Assembly: GCA_041484095.1 (NCBI GenBank)
Contig: JBGPGW010000001.1
Location: forward strand, 1 to 45,204
Direction: 5' to 3'
DNA length: 45,204 bases
DNA from: JBGPGW01 sp041484095
GTDB taxonomy: Bacteria > Pseudomonadota > Alphaproteobacteria > CADEGL01
The translations under genes and the position numbers were made by a program. Below the pieces are notes generated by a model, which made no database searches, was not told the origin of the DNA, and worked only from the letters and a program-made list of their open reading frames with translations. This document shows positions 33,174 to 42,560 of the stretch, piece by piece. The first letter of the stretch is position 1; every line of letters starts with the position of its first letter.

Positions 33174-34484
33174 GTGACCATCAGCGTGGCTATCGTCGGA
33201 TCAGGCCCGGCCGGTTTCTACACCGCCGCGGCGCTGCTGGAGTCTAGCGCCGACTGCACGATCGATATCATCGAGCGTCTGCCGACGCCCTTTGGCCTCA
33301 TCCGTGGCGGCGTGGCGCCCGATCATCAGTCGACAAAACGCGTTCAGAAAGCGTACGAGCGGACGGCTCTTCACGACCGCGTGCGCTATTTCGGCAATGT
33401 CGAGATCGGCCGCGGCGTCAGTCTTGCCGAATTGCGCGCGATCTACGATGCCGTGGTGTTGTCCGTTGGCGCGCCCTTCGACCGCAAACTCGGCATCCCC
33501 GGCGAGGACAAGCACGGCGTCTTCGGATCGGCGGCGTTCGTCGGGTGGTATAATGCGCATCCGGATTTCTGCGACCTCAATCCCGATCTCAACACGAGCG
33601 GAGTGGCCGTCATCGGCAACGGCAACGTGGCCATCGATATCGCGCGCGTCCTCGTCAAGACGCGGGCCGAAATGACCGCGTCCGATCTACCTGACTTCGT
33701 CGCGAGCGCGGTCGACGCGGCCCCGATCCGCGACGTCTACATGTTCGGGCGTCGCGGGCCCAACGAAGCAAAATTCACGAACGTCGAGCTTCGCGAAATG
33801 GGCGAGCTCGAGAATTGCCATCCCGTCGTCGATCCCGCGCAACTGCCCGAGGAGATCACGGGCGAGATGTCGGACCGCGACCGGCGCCTGCGGGAGAAGA
33901 ACCTGGCCACCTTGCGCGATTTCCTGAAGTTGCAGCCGGGGACGAAGCAGAAGCGCGTGCACTTCGCCTTTTTCGCCAAACCGGTCGAGATCCTGGGCGG
34001 CAGCCGCGTCGAAGGGTTGCGCCTCGAGCGGACCAGGGTCGTCGACGGGCGGGCCGTCGACACCGGCGAATTGTTCGAAATCAAATGCGGCATCGTCATT
34101 CCGGCGATCGGCTACACCGCTGAGCCGATCGAGGGCGCACCCTTCGATCGCAAGCAGGGCGTCGTCGTCAACACCGATGGCCGCGTCGAGACAGGGCTTT
34201 ATGTCGCGGGATGGGTAAAGCGGGGGCCGACGGGCGTCATCGGCACCAACAAGCCCGACGGCGACGCCGCGGCCGAATGCATCCTCAAGGACCTCGGCGC
34301 GGGCGGAAAGCCCGGCCGGGCCGCGCTCGAAGCCCTTCTGGCGAGCAGGGGTATCCGGGCGGTGAGCTATCAGGACTGGAAGATGATCGAGGCCGCGGAG
34401 ATCGCCGCCGCGCCCCAAGGGGCCCCGCGGCGTAAATTCGCGCGCATAGCTGATATGCTCGCCGTGCTTGGACGAGCGGGTTAA
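33174..34484 (+). CDS. fprA: Ferredoxin-NADP reductase, adrenodoxin-reductase type
   Basis: FAD flavoprotein moving electrons between NADPH and ferredoxin; 436 residues. FAD motif VAIVGSGPAGFYTAAALL at the N-terminus, then PTPFGLIRGGVAPDHQSTK, the NADPH motif VAVIGNGNVAIDIARVL, MFGRRGPNEAKFTN, GYTAEPIEG and YVAGWVKRGPTGVIGTNKPDG, all typical of FprA/adrenodoxin reductase. The frame has no ATG at the homology start; I use GTG at 33174-33176, with GGGGGAG just upstream. It lies directly before korA-korB and is a natural partner for moving ferredoxin electrons to NADPH (inference). Confidence 0.93.
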   Translation: MTISVAIVGSGPAGFYTAAALLESSADCTIDIIERLPTPFGLIRGGVAPDHQSTKRVQKAYERTALHDRVRYFGNVEIGRGVSLAELRAIYDAVVLSVGAPFDRKLGIPGEDKHGVFGSAAFVGWYNAHPDFCDLNPDLNTSGVAVIGNGNVAIDIARVLVKTRAEMTASDLPDFVASAVDAAPIRDVYMFGRRGPNEAKFTNVELREMGELENCHPVVDPAQLPEEITGEMSDRDRRLREKNLATLRDFLKLQPGTKQKRVHFAFFAKPVEILGGSRVEGLRLERTRVVDGRAVDTGELFEIKCGIVIPAIGYTAEPIEGAPFDRKQGVVVNTDGRVETGLYVAGWVKRGPTGVIGTNKPDGDAAAECILKDLGAGGKPGRAALEALLASRGIRAVSYQDWKMIEAAEIAAAPQGAPRRKFARIADMLAVLGRAG

Positions 34485-34679
34485 CCCGGCCTCGTCAAGC
34501 ATTTACCAAAGAGTCCAGTGGACCCCCAGGGGAGATCATCCTAACTTTACCCTCTAAGAGCGATCTACCCGGCTTCTCTTGGAGCTGGGCGGACAGTTCA
34601 ACTCGCCCCTGCACAGGGCGCGATGTCGAGCGGGGAACCGCGAGAGACCTGAGTATTCACGGCTACGGACCTTCCAAAC

Positions 34680-36548
34680 ATGGCGATAGCGACCGCAGAA
34701 AAACTCACCGCGCCGCGACGGCAGACGATCGAATCGGTGGTCGTCCGCTTTGCCGGCGATTCGGGCGACGGCATGCAGCTGACGGGGAGCCAGTTCACGG
34801 ACACGACGGCGCTTGCCGGCAATGATCTCGCCACCTTTCCGGACTTTCCGGCCGAGATTCGCGCGCCCGCCGGCACGACCTACGGCGTCTCGGCATTCCA
34901 GATCAACTTCGGCTCCCAGGTCATCGAGACCGCCGGCGACGAACTCGACGTCCTGGTCGCGATGAACCCGGCGGCCCTCAAGGTCAACCTCGCGGACCTT
35001 CGCCCCGGCGGCACCGTCATCGTGGATACCGGCGCCTTCAGCGCCAAGAACCTCCAGAAGGCCGGTTACGCGGCCAATCCGATCGAGGACGGGTCGCTCG
35101 AGAAGTACCTGGTCATCACCATCGACATGTCGCGGCAAACGTTGGAATCCGTGAAGCCGACCGGCATTTCCCAGCGCGATGGCCTCCGTTGCAAGAACAT
35201 GTGGTCGCTCGGCCTCATCTATTGGATGTACGGCCGCGATCGGCAGCCGACCGTCGACTGGCTCAAGGGCAAATTCTCGAAGCGCGCGGAAATCGCCGAG
35301 GCCAATATCGCCGCCCTCAATGCGGGCCATGCGTTCGCCGAGACGGCCGAGATGCACGATCCCGTGCCGTCCTATTTGGTTCCGCCGGCGGAAATCGCCC
35401 CCGGCCACTATCGCAACGTGACCGGCACCGAGGGTCTGGCGTGGGGACTGCTGACCGGGACGAGCCTTGCCAGCGTCAGGATGGCGTTTTGTTCCTATCC
35501 CATCACGCCGGCCTCAGCACTTCTCCACGTGCTCGCGGGTTTGAAACAGTTCGACGTCTTCACCTTCCAGGCCGAGGATGAGATCGCCGCCATTTGCGCC
35601 GCGATCGGCGCATCCTATGCCGGCTCGCTCGGCGTCACCTCGAGCTCCGGCCCGGGCATCGCGCTCAAGACGGAGGCCATGGGCCTCGCGATCGCGACGG
35701 AGCTGCCGCTCGTGATCGTCAATTCGCAGCGCGCCGGCCCGTCGACCGGCATGCCGACGAAGACCGAGCAATCCGACCTTTATCAGGCCGTGTATGGCCG
35801 CAACGCCGATAGCCCGCTCGTGGTCCTGGCGACGCGTTCACCCGGCGATTGTTTCGATGTCGGCATCGAGGCCGTTCGCCTCGCGACCCGTTACATGACG
35901 CCGGTGATCGTGCTGACCGACGGCTACATCGCGAACGCAGCCGAGCCGTGGCGGATTCCCGATGTCTCGACGTACAAGCCGTTCCCCGTGTCCTTCCGCA
36001 CCGATCCGAACGGGTTCCATCCCTTCCTGCGCGACGCGACAAGCTTGGCCAGGCCATGGGCCATTCCCGGAACGGTCGGCCTCGAACATCGCATCGGCGG
36101 CATCGAGCGGGATTACGACAGTGGACACATCTCCTACGACCCGAGCAATCACCAGCGCATGACCGACGTGCGCGCGAATAAGATCCTCGGCGTCGCGAAC
36201 GACATCCCCCCGCAGACCGTGTCCGACGGTCCTTCCTCGGGCCGGCTGGCGGTGGTCGGATGGGGCTCGACCTACGGGCCGATCAGCCGGGCTGTCGCCC
36301 ATCTCAGAAGCGAGGGTAAGTCGGTCTCGCACATTCACATCCGCCATATCTGGCCGTTGCCGCGCAATCTCGGCGAACTGCTCAAGAGTTTCGACAGGGT
36401 CCTGGTGCCTGAAATGAACACGGGACAGCTGGTCACGCTGCTCCGCGCGCAGTTCCTGATCGACGCCGAAGGCCTCAACAAAGTCACGGGCAAGCCGTTC
36501 AAGATCTCGGAGATCGAGTCCGCGATCCGCGCCCGTTTGGAGACGTAA
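34680..36548 (+). CDS. korA: 2-oxoglutarate:ferredoxin oxidoreductase, alpha subunit (gamma-alpha fusion)
   Basis: 622 residues. The N-terminal gamma-like domain (about 18-190) has VVRFAGDSGDGMQLTGSQFTDTTA and ends with the usual NLADLRPGGTVIVDTGAF-type block. The alpha pyrimidine-binding domain (about 240-450) has MAFCSYPITPASALLHVLAGL, QAEDEIAAICAAIGASYAGSLG and SSSGPGIALKTEAMGLA. A transketolase C-like domain follows to the end, with VPEMNTGQL. With KorB it decarboxylates 2-oxoglutarate to succinyl-CoA, reducing ferredoxin, or runs in reverse. Gamma-alpha fusions of this length are common in alphaproteobacteria. korB follows after 1 bp. Confidence 0.94.
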   Translation: MAIATAEKLTAPRRQTIESVVVRFAGDSGDGMQLTGSQFTDTTALAGNDLATFPDFPAEIRAPAGTTYGVSAFQINFGSQVIETAGDELDVLVAMNPAALKVNLADLRPGGTVIVDTGAFSAKNLQKAGYAANPIEDGSLEKYLVITIDMSRQTLESVKPTGISQRDGLRCKNMWSLGLIYWMYGRDRQPTVDWLKGKFSKRAEIAEANIAALNAGHAFAETAEMHDPVPSYLVPPAEIAPGHYRNVTGTEGLAWGLLTGTSLASVRMAFCSYPITPASALLHVLAGLKQFDVFTFQAEDEIAAICAAIGASYAGSLGVTSSSGPGIALKTEAMGLAIATELPLVIVNSQRAGPSTGMPTKTEQSDLYQAVYGRNADSPLVVLATRSPGDCFDVGIEAVRLATRYMTPVIVLTDGYIANAAEPWRIPDVSTYKPFPVSFRTDPNGFHPFLRDATSLARPWAIPGTVGLEHRIGGIERDYDSGHISYDPSNHQRMTDVRANKILGVANDIPPQTVSDGPSSGRLAVVGWGSTYGPISRAVAHLRSEGKSVSHIHIRHIWPLPRNLGELLKSFDRVLVPEMNTGQLVTLLRAQFLIDAEGLNKVTGKPFKISEIESAIRARLET

Positions 36549-36549
36549 G

Positions 36550-37578
36550 ATGAACATCGCGACGCCCGTCTCGAACCTGAAGCCCGAGGACTTCGAGTCC
36601 GACCAGGAGCTGCGCTGGTGCCCCGGCTGCGGCGACTACGCGATCATCAAGTCCGTCCGGAAGGCATTGGCCGAGATCGGGACGCCGAAGGAAAAAACCG
36701 TCTTCGTCTCCGGCATCGGCTGCGCGGCGCGCTTCCCCTACTACATTTCGACCTACGGATTTCACACGATCCACGGCCGCGCGCCGGCGGTCGCGAGCGG
36801 CGTGAAGCTCGCCAATCCCGAGCTCGATGTCTGGGTGGTCGGCGGCGACGGCGACATGCTCTCGATCGGCGGCAATCATCTGCTGCATGCGTTGCGGCGC
36901 AACGTGGACCTCAACATCCTCCTGTTCAACAACGAGATCTACGGACTCACGAAAGGCCAATATTCGCCGACCTCGCGCATCGGGACGCGCTCGCCCTCGA
37001 CGCCCGGCGGATCGATCGATACACCCGTCTCGGCCACGCTGTATGCGCTTGGCTGTGGTGCCCACTTCGTTGCGCGCGCGATCGACACGCAGCAGAAGTA
37101 CATGCCCGACGTCCTCAAGCGCGCGCATGCCCACAAAGGCGCGTCGTTCATCGAGATTTTTCAGAATTGCATTGTCTACAATGACGGCGTGTTCGACGAT
37201 TTCACGGCCAAGGAGGTCGCGACGAACGCGCAGATCCAGGTCGTGCACGGCAAGCCCCTTCGTTTCGGCAAGGACGGCGCCAAAGGTCTGCGATTGAAGC
37301 CGGGTGCGCTCGAACTCGAAGTCGTGACGATCGGCGAGAACGGCGTCGGGGAGGCCGATATCCTCGTCCATGACGAGACCAACCGGACGCTCGCCACATG
37401 GCTTGCGGCCATGGAGCCGCCGAACTTCCCCGTGGCCCTCGGCGTGCTCTACTGCAATCCTGCGACACCCTACGATCGGGCGATGTACGAGCAGATTGCG
37501 GCCGTCCGCGCCAAGGGCGCCAAGGCCGACCTGAACGCCCTGCTGCGGCGCGGCCACACCTGGCGGGTCGGCGCCTAG
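36550..37578 (+). CDS. korB: 2-oxoglutarate:ferredoxin oxidoreductase, beta subunit
   Basis: TPP-binding subunit, 342 residues. ELRWCPGCGDYAIIKSV (C24, C27), GIGCAARFPYYISTYGFHTIHGRAPAVASGVKLA, the TPP motif GDGDMLSIGGNHLLHALRRN with NNEIYGLTKGQYSPTS, and IFQNCIVYND near the end, supplying further cluster or TPP contacts. Its ATG lies 1 bp after the korA stop, so the two are translationally linked. No separate ferredoxin-like delta subunit is in the window. Confidence 0.96.
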   Translation: MNIATPVSNLKPEDFESDQELRWCPGCGDYAIIKSVRKALAEIGTPKEKTVFVSGIGCAARFPYYISTYGFHTIHGRAPAVASGVKLANPELDVWVVGGDGDMLSIGGNHLLHALRRNVDLNILLFNNEIYGLTKGQYSPTSRIGTRSPSTPGGSIDTPVSATLYALGCGAHFVARAIDTQQKYMPDVLKRAHAHKGASFIEIFQNCIVYNDGVFDDFTAKEVATNAQIQVVHGKPLRFGKDGAKGLRLKPGALELEVVTIGENGVGEADILVHDETNRTLATWLAAMEPPNFPVALGVLYCNPATPYDRAMYEQIAAVRAKGAKADLNALLRRGHTWRVGA

Positions 37579-37605
37579 CGGAAAGCCGCGTCCGGCCACC
37601 GGAGG

Positions 37606-37631
37606 GGGAACGACCCGGCATCGCGGTTCCC
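37606..37631 (+). terminator. Hairpin after korB, possible weak terminator
   Basis: GGGAAC (37606-37611) pairs with GTTCCC (37626-37631) across a 14-nt loop, 27 bp after the korB stop. No T-run follows, so intrinsic termination is doubtful. Confidence 0.3.
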
Positions 37632-37865
37632 GAAATATTCGCCCGCGGCCCGCACCCTCAATCGTTCGGCTGAGTGTCGGCGTCCTGTCCATCCTGCGCC
37701 CCACGCCCCCAATCCGACGGGGTCGCGAGCCGGGGCCCTTGCGGCGAATGCCACCCATCGTCTGGCTTACGGAGTGCCTCCCGGCGCTCAAGGCTTTCGC
37801 GGCGGTGCGACTCCCCATAACCTAGCGCCGTGATCGCTCGTCAGATCGCTCCGGAGGACAGTGCA

Positions 37866-40196
37866 ATGTCGAAGGCCTTTCCCACGCATGCCCAGGTCGT
37901 CATCGTCGGCGGCGGCATTGCGGGCTGCAATCTCGCCTATCACCTGGCACAGCTCGGCTGGCGTGACGTGGTGGTCCTCGAGCGGCAGAAGCTCTCTTCC
38001 GGCACGACGTGGCATTCCGCCGGCAACGTGACGCGGCTGGTGAGCGGGCTTTCGACCATGCGGCACTTTCACTATGCGGCGGAGCTCTACAGCGGGCTCG
38101 AGAAGGAGACCGGCCAGGCGACGGGCTGGCGGCAATGCGGGCGCGTGATGATGGCGCGCACGCCGGAGCGCATGGCGGAGCTCCGCCGTCTGAAAACGCA
38201 AGGGCGAACGCTCGGCATCGACATCCACGAAATCTCGCCGCGCGAGGTGAAGGAGAAGCTGCCGCTTTTCCACACCGATGATTTGCTCGGCGCCATTTGG
38301 AGCCCGACCGACGGACGCGTCAATCCGACGGACGTGCTGATGGCCCTCGTGAAAGGCGCGCGCACGCTGGGCGTGCGCTTTGTCGAGAACGTCGGGGTGA
38401 CGGGCTTCCGCACGACGCAAGGACGCGTCGCCGCGGTCGCGACGGACAAGGGCGAAATCGCCTGTGAGGTCGTGGTCAATTGCTGCGGCCTCTGGGGCCG
38501 GCAGCTCGGCGCCCTCGCCGGGGTCAATGTTCCGCTCTACGCGGCCGAACATTTCTACATGCTGACCAAGCCGATCAAGGGTGTCGCACCCGACATGCCG
38601 ACCTTCCGCGATCCGGATGGCCTCATCTATGGACGGGAGGATGTGGGCGGATTGCTTGTCGGCTGCTTCGATGTCGGCGCCAAGGCCCTGCCGGTCGAGC
38701 GCATCCCCAGCGATTTCTCCTTCAGCCTCCTGAACGAGGATTGGGATCAGTTCGAGCCCTATATGAAGACGGCGATTCACCGGATTCCGGCGCTGGAGAC
38801 GGCCGAGGTGCGCATGCTCCTCAACGGCCCCGAAAGCTTCACGCCCGACGGCAACGCCCTCGTGGGCGAAGCGCCCGAGCTCAAGGGCTTTTTCGTGTTG
38901 GCGGGCCTTAATTCCGCCGGCGTCACGCTGTCGCCGAGCACGGCGCGCGTGCTCGCCGAGTGGATCGTCACGGGCGCGCCGACGACGGACGTGACGGACA
39001 TCGACATCCGACGCTTCGGCCGGTTCCACGGCGAAGAATCATTCCTCAGGGCGCGCGTGACGGAGATGCCGAGCTCCCACTTCTTCGTTCACGATCTCGG
39101 CCTCGACTTCAAGACCGGCCGCAACCTGCGCCTCTCGCCTTTTCACGATCGGATGAAGGCGCGTGGCGCCTCCTTCGCCCCTGCCTTCGGCTGGGAGCAG
39201 CCCGTATGGTTCCGCGACAACGGCGCCGACCATCGGAGTGCCATCGCCGCCGAGTATCGCGCCGCAAAGTCGGCCGTGGCGCTGCTCGAGCGCACCTCTC
39301 TTGGCAAGATTCTGGTCCAGGGACGGGATGCGGGCGCCTATCTTCAAACCCTCGCCGCGAACGATGTGTCTCTCGCGCCCGGCGACGCACAGGCGACGGC
39401 GTTTCTCAATTCCCGGGCCGGCGTCGAATCGACCCCTGTCATTCTTCGGCTCACGGAGGACGAGTGGCTGGTCCTGACGGGCGCGGAGCAGTCGGTTCGC
39501 GACCTCGATTGGATCACGCAACATGTCCCCTCGACGCAACATGTCGCGGTGACGCCGGTCGACGGCGCGTGGGCCGGTTTGGGTCTTCGCGGCCCTGCCA
39601 TGGCCAAGCTGTTTGGTGCGCTCGGGACACACGCGCCCAAGGGCGGTGCCGGGACGGTCGAGATCGGCTATGCCACGGCGCGTGCCGTGCGCGGCGCATT
39701 TGGCGATGATTGGCTGTTGCTCGTGCCGAGCGAGTTCGCGCTCGCCCTCTATGACGCGATCATCGAGGCGGGCGCGGCTGCCGGCCTCGTCCACGCTGGC
39801 TCCGCCGCAAGCGAGACGCTGCGCATCGCGGACGGAAGGGCCGCGTGGGGAATCGATGTGAGCGGCGCGGTCCACGCGCATGCCGCAGCGCTCGACGGCG
39901 CGGTCGATGCGCGAAAGCAGGCTTCGTTCCTCGGCTGCGGCGCGCTCAGCGACAAGCCGGGCGCGGCATCGATCCGCCGGTGCTTCGCGCTCGGCGATGC
40001 CAAGGTCCAGGCGCATGGCAGCGAGCCCATCCTTCATCGCGGCAAGGTCGTCGGCGTCACGACGTCGGCCGCCTATCTTCCCGATCTCGGCCGATCGGTC
40101 GTCATGGGCTATGTGCCCATGCGCCTTGGCGACCAGTCGTTATCGATCGAAGTCGAGTGCCGGGATATCGCCCTCAAGCCTTATTCGCCGCGCTAG
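37866..40196 (+). CDS. Dimethylglycine/sarcosine-dehydrogenase-like FAD protein
   Basis: 776 residues, the full DMGDH/SARDH layout. FAD domain with VVIVGGGIAGCNLAYHLAQLG (11-31); SSGTTWHSAGN, where H50 matches the family residue that carries covalent FAD; middle FAO domain (about 380-440); then aminomethyltransferase-like GCV_T domain (about 440-690) and GCV_T C-terminal barrel. The family oxidatively demethylates N-methylglycines, passing the one-carbon unit to tetrahydrofolate in the GCV_T part. The exact substrate is unknown. ATG at 37866 has GGAGGA about 10 nt upstream; 12 earlier in-frame residues are discarded. Followed 30 bp later by the molybdenum hydroxylase subunit. Confidence 0.9.
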   Translation: MSKAFPTHAQVVIVGGGIAGCNLAYHLAQLGWRDVVVLERQKLSSGTTWHSAGNVTRLVSGLSTMRHFHYAAELYSGLEKETGQATGWRQCGRVMMARTPERMAELRRLKTQGRTLGIDIHEISPREVKEKLPLFHTDDLLGAIWSPTDGRVNPTDVLMALVKGARTLGVRFVENVGVTGFRTTQGRVAAVATDKGEIACEVVVNCCGLWGRQLGALAGVNVPLYAAEHFYMLTKPIKGVAPDMPTFRDPDGLIYGREDVGGLLVGCFDVGAKALPVERIPSDFSFSLLNEDWDQFEPYMKTAIHRIPALETAEVRMLLNGPESFTPDGNALVGEAPELKGFFVLAGLNSAGVTLSPSTARVLAEWIVTGAPTTDVTDIDIRRFGRFHGEESFLRARVTEMPSSHFFVHDLGLDFKTGRNLRLSPFHDRMKARGASFAPAFGWEQPVWFRDNGADHRSAIAAEYRAAKSAVALLERTSLGKILVQGRDAGAYLQTLAANDVSLAPGDAQATAFLNSRAGVESTPVILRLTEDEWLVLTGAEQSVRDLDWITQHVPSTQHVAVTPVDGAWAGLGLRGPAMAKLFGALGTHAPKGGAGTVEIGYATARAVRGAFGDDWLLLVPSEFALALYDAIIEAGAAAGLVHAGSAASETLRIADGRAAWGIDVSGAVHAHAAALDGAVDARKQASFLGCGALSDKPGAASIRRCFALGDAKVQAHGSEPILHRGKVVGVTTSAAYLPDLGRSVVMGYVPMRLGDQSLSIEVECRDIALKPYSPR

Positions 40197-40226
40197 CCCG
40201 AGCCCCGAACAGCGAGAGAAGAGATC

Positions 40227-42560
40227 ATGGGCCAATTCGGCATCGGCCAGCCGATCCGCCGGCGCGAGGATGTTCGCCTTCTCACCGGACAGGGCCGGTT
40301 CGTCGACGACAGGGCCCCGCCCGGCACGGCGCATGCCCATGTGTTGCGGTCCCCGCACGCGCATGCGCGCATTCGCGCGCTCGATACATCGACAGCCTTG
40401 CAATGCCCGGGTGTGTTGGCGATCGCCACCGCCGCGGATCTGACCCATGACGGCCTGTCGCCCATCCCGTCGCTTTACACCCCGCCGCTGCCGCCGGGCG
40501 CGCCATTCAACCTGGCGCCGCAACCCATTCTCGCCGGCGACGTGGTTCGGTTCGTCGGCGAGCCGGTCGCCTTCATCGTCGCCGAGACGCTGGCCCAGGC
40601 CGAGGAGGCGGCCGACAGGATCGCGATCGAGTACGAACCGATCGCGGCCGTCACCGAAACCGCCGCGGCGTCGGCGCCAGCGTCGCCGCGTCTCCACCCG
40701 ACCGCGGCCGGCAATCTTTGCTACCGGTTCGAAGCCGGCAACGCCGCCGCGACCGATGCCGCGTTCGCCGCGGCATCGAAGGTCGTCTCGCTCTCGGCCA
40801 TCAACAACCGCATCATCATCAACGCGATGGAGCCGCGCGCGGCACTCGGGTCCTACGACCGCGGCAGCAGCCGATTCACGCTCCATACCAATTCCCAAGT
40901 TCCGCACCGCTTCAAGGCGCTCCTCGCGGAACACCTGTTTCATCGTCCGGCCGATCGCTTCCGCGTCGTCGTCGGCGATGTCGGCGGCGGCTTCGGCGCC
41001 AAGAACCAGTTCTATCCCGAACAGGCGCTCGTGTTATGGGCGGCGCGCCGAACAGGCCGGCCCGTCAAATGGATCGGCACGAACAGCGAGGGATGCCTCA
41101 CCGACATCCAAGGGCGCGACAATGTCAGCACGGCCGAGCTGGCCCTCGATGCCGACGGCCGGTTCCTCGGCCTCAGGGTCCGCACGGTCGCAAGCCTCGG
41201 CGCGTACCTCGCGAATATGGGTGCCTTGATTCCGACGGCCGGCGTCACGGCCCTTGCCGGGGTGTACAGAACGCCGGCAATCCACGTCGTCGTCGATGCC
41301 GTGTTCGCGAACATGCCGCGCACCGACGCCTATCGGGGCGCCGGCCGGCCGGAGGCGAATTATCTGCTGGAACGCCTCATCGATCACGCCGCGCGCGACA
41401 TCGGGCTCGATCCCGTCGCGCTGCGGCGGCGCAACATGCTTTCGCCGGCCGAACTGCCGCACACGACGCCGTTCGGCACGACCTATGACGTCGGCGCGTT
41501 CGCCCGTCTCATGGACGAGGCACTTCGCCGGGCCGACGCGGCCGGGTTTCCGGAACGGCGCGCGGCCGCCCGCCGCCGCGGCCGCGCGCTCGGCCTCGGG
41601 CTCGCATCGATCATCGAGCGGTCCGGCGGCGGCGGATTCGAGGAACGCTCGGAAATCCGATTCGCGCCCGACGGCCGTGTGACGGTCCTCTCCGGCATGA
41701 TGGCGAACGGCCAGGGACATGAGACGACGTTTGCGCAAATCGTCTCGGAGATGCTCGGCCTTGCGCCCGACGAGGTGACGATCGTGCAAGGCGACACCGA
41801 TCTCATCCGCACGGGCATCGGCACGGCGGGATCGCGGTCGCTCATTCTCGGCGGCTCATCCCTCTTCGGCGCGATCGAGCACGCCGTCGCGGCCGGCCAG
41901 CCGATTGCCGCCCATCTGCTCGAAGCGGCCTCCGCCGATGTTCATTTCCATGCCGGCGGCTACCGGATCGCCGGCACCGATCGCGACGTTTCGCTGAAAG
42001 ACGTCGTGCGCGCGTCCTTCGATTCGCGGTGGGGCGGTGCTGAGGATCGCTCGGCTCTCGACGCCGACGCGCGCTTCAAGGCCGATCACAGCTACCCCAA
42101 TGGGTGCCATGTCGCGGAAGTGGAGATCGATCCCGATACGGGCGCGGTCGAGCTTACGCGCTACACGGTCGTCCATGATTCCGGCGTCGTGCTCAATCCG
42201 ATGATCGTCGAGGGCCAGTTGCACGGCGGCCTCGCCCAGGGCGTGGGACAGGCGCTTCTCGAGGAAGCGCGGTTCGATCGTGAGACGGGACAGCCGCTGA
42301 CCGGCACTCTGCTGGACTATGCCGTGCCGCGCGCGGACGACTTGCCCGCTTTCGACATCACGCTCGATGGCATCCCGACCGCGACGAACCCGCTGGGCGT
42401 CAAGGGGTGCGGCGAATCCGGCGCCTCGGGCGCGCCGCCCGCGATCATGAACGCGCTCATCGATGCCCTGGCGCCCTTGGGCGTGCGCCATATCGACATG
42501 CCGGCGACCCCCGAGCGGGTGTGGCAAGCGATCCGATCCGCCGGCGGTACCCAGCCGTGA
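40227..42560 (+). CDS. Molybdenum hydroxylase large subunit, form II CoxL-like
   Basis: 777 residues, xanthine dehydrogenase/aldehyde oxidase family, molybdopterin-binding subunit. IGQPIRRREDVRLLTGQGRFVDD at the N-terminus, RSPHAHARIRALD, VGDVGGGFGAKNQFYPE (249-265), AYRGAGRPEANYLLERLID (368-386), GQGHETTFAQIVSEMLG and GCGESGASGAPPAIMNALIDAL with the catalytic Glu. AYRGAGR is the active-site loop of form II CoxL-like proteins; true CO dehydrogenases (form I) carry AYXCSFR, so CO oxidation is unlikely. The FAD (CoxM) and 2Fe-2S (CoxS) subunits are missing here. The substrate is unknown. An SD-like AGAGAAGAG precedes the ATG. The stop overlaps the next gene's GTG. Confidence 0.9.
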   Translation: MGQFGIGQPIRRREDVRLLTGQGRFVDDRAPPGTAHAHVLRSPHAHARIRALDTSTALQCPGVLAIATAADLTHDGLSPIPSLYTPPLPPGAPFNLAPQPILAGDVVRFVGEPVAFIVAETLAQAEEAADRIAIEYEPIAAVTETAAASAPASPRLHPTAAGNLCYRFEAGNAAATDAAFAAASKVVSLSAINNRIIINAMEPRAALGSYDRGSSRFTLHTNSQVPHRFKALLAEHLFHRPADRFRVVVGDVGGGFGAKNQFYPEQALVLWAARRTGRPVKWIGTNSEGCLTDIQGRDNVSTAELALDADGRFLGLRVRTVASLGAYLANMGALIPTAGVTALAGVYRTPAIHVVVDAVFANMPRTDAYRGAGRPEANYLLERLIDHAARDIGLDPVALRRRNMLSPAELPHTTPFGTTYDVGAFARLMDEALRRADAAGFPERRAAARRRGRALGLGLASIIERSGGGGFEERSEIRFAPDGRVTVLSGMMANGQGHETTFAQIVSEMLGLAPDEVTIVQGDTDLIRTGIGTAGSRSLILGGSSLFGAIEHAVAAGQPIAAHLLEAASADVHFHAGGYRIAGTDRDVSLKDVVRASFDSRWGGAEDRSALDADARFKADHSYPNGCHVAEVEIDPDTGAVELTRYTVVHDSGVVLNPMIVEGQLHGGLAQGVGQALLEEARFDRETGQPLTGTLLDYAVPRADDLPAFDITLDGIPTATNPLGVKGCGESGASGAPPAIMNALIDALAPLGVRHIDMPATPERVWQAIRSAGGTQP

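Noticed and set aside
40227..42560. Aerobic CO dehydrogenase (coxL)
   Set aside because: The active-site loop is AYRGAGR (form II), not AYXCSFR, and coxM/coxS are absent.
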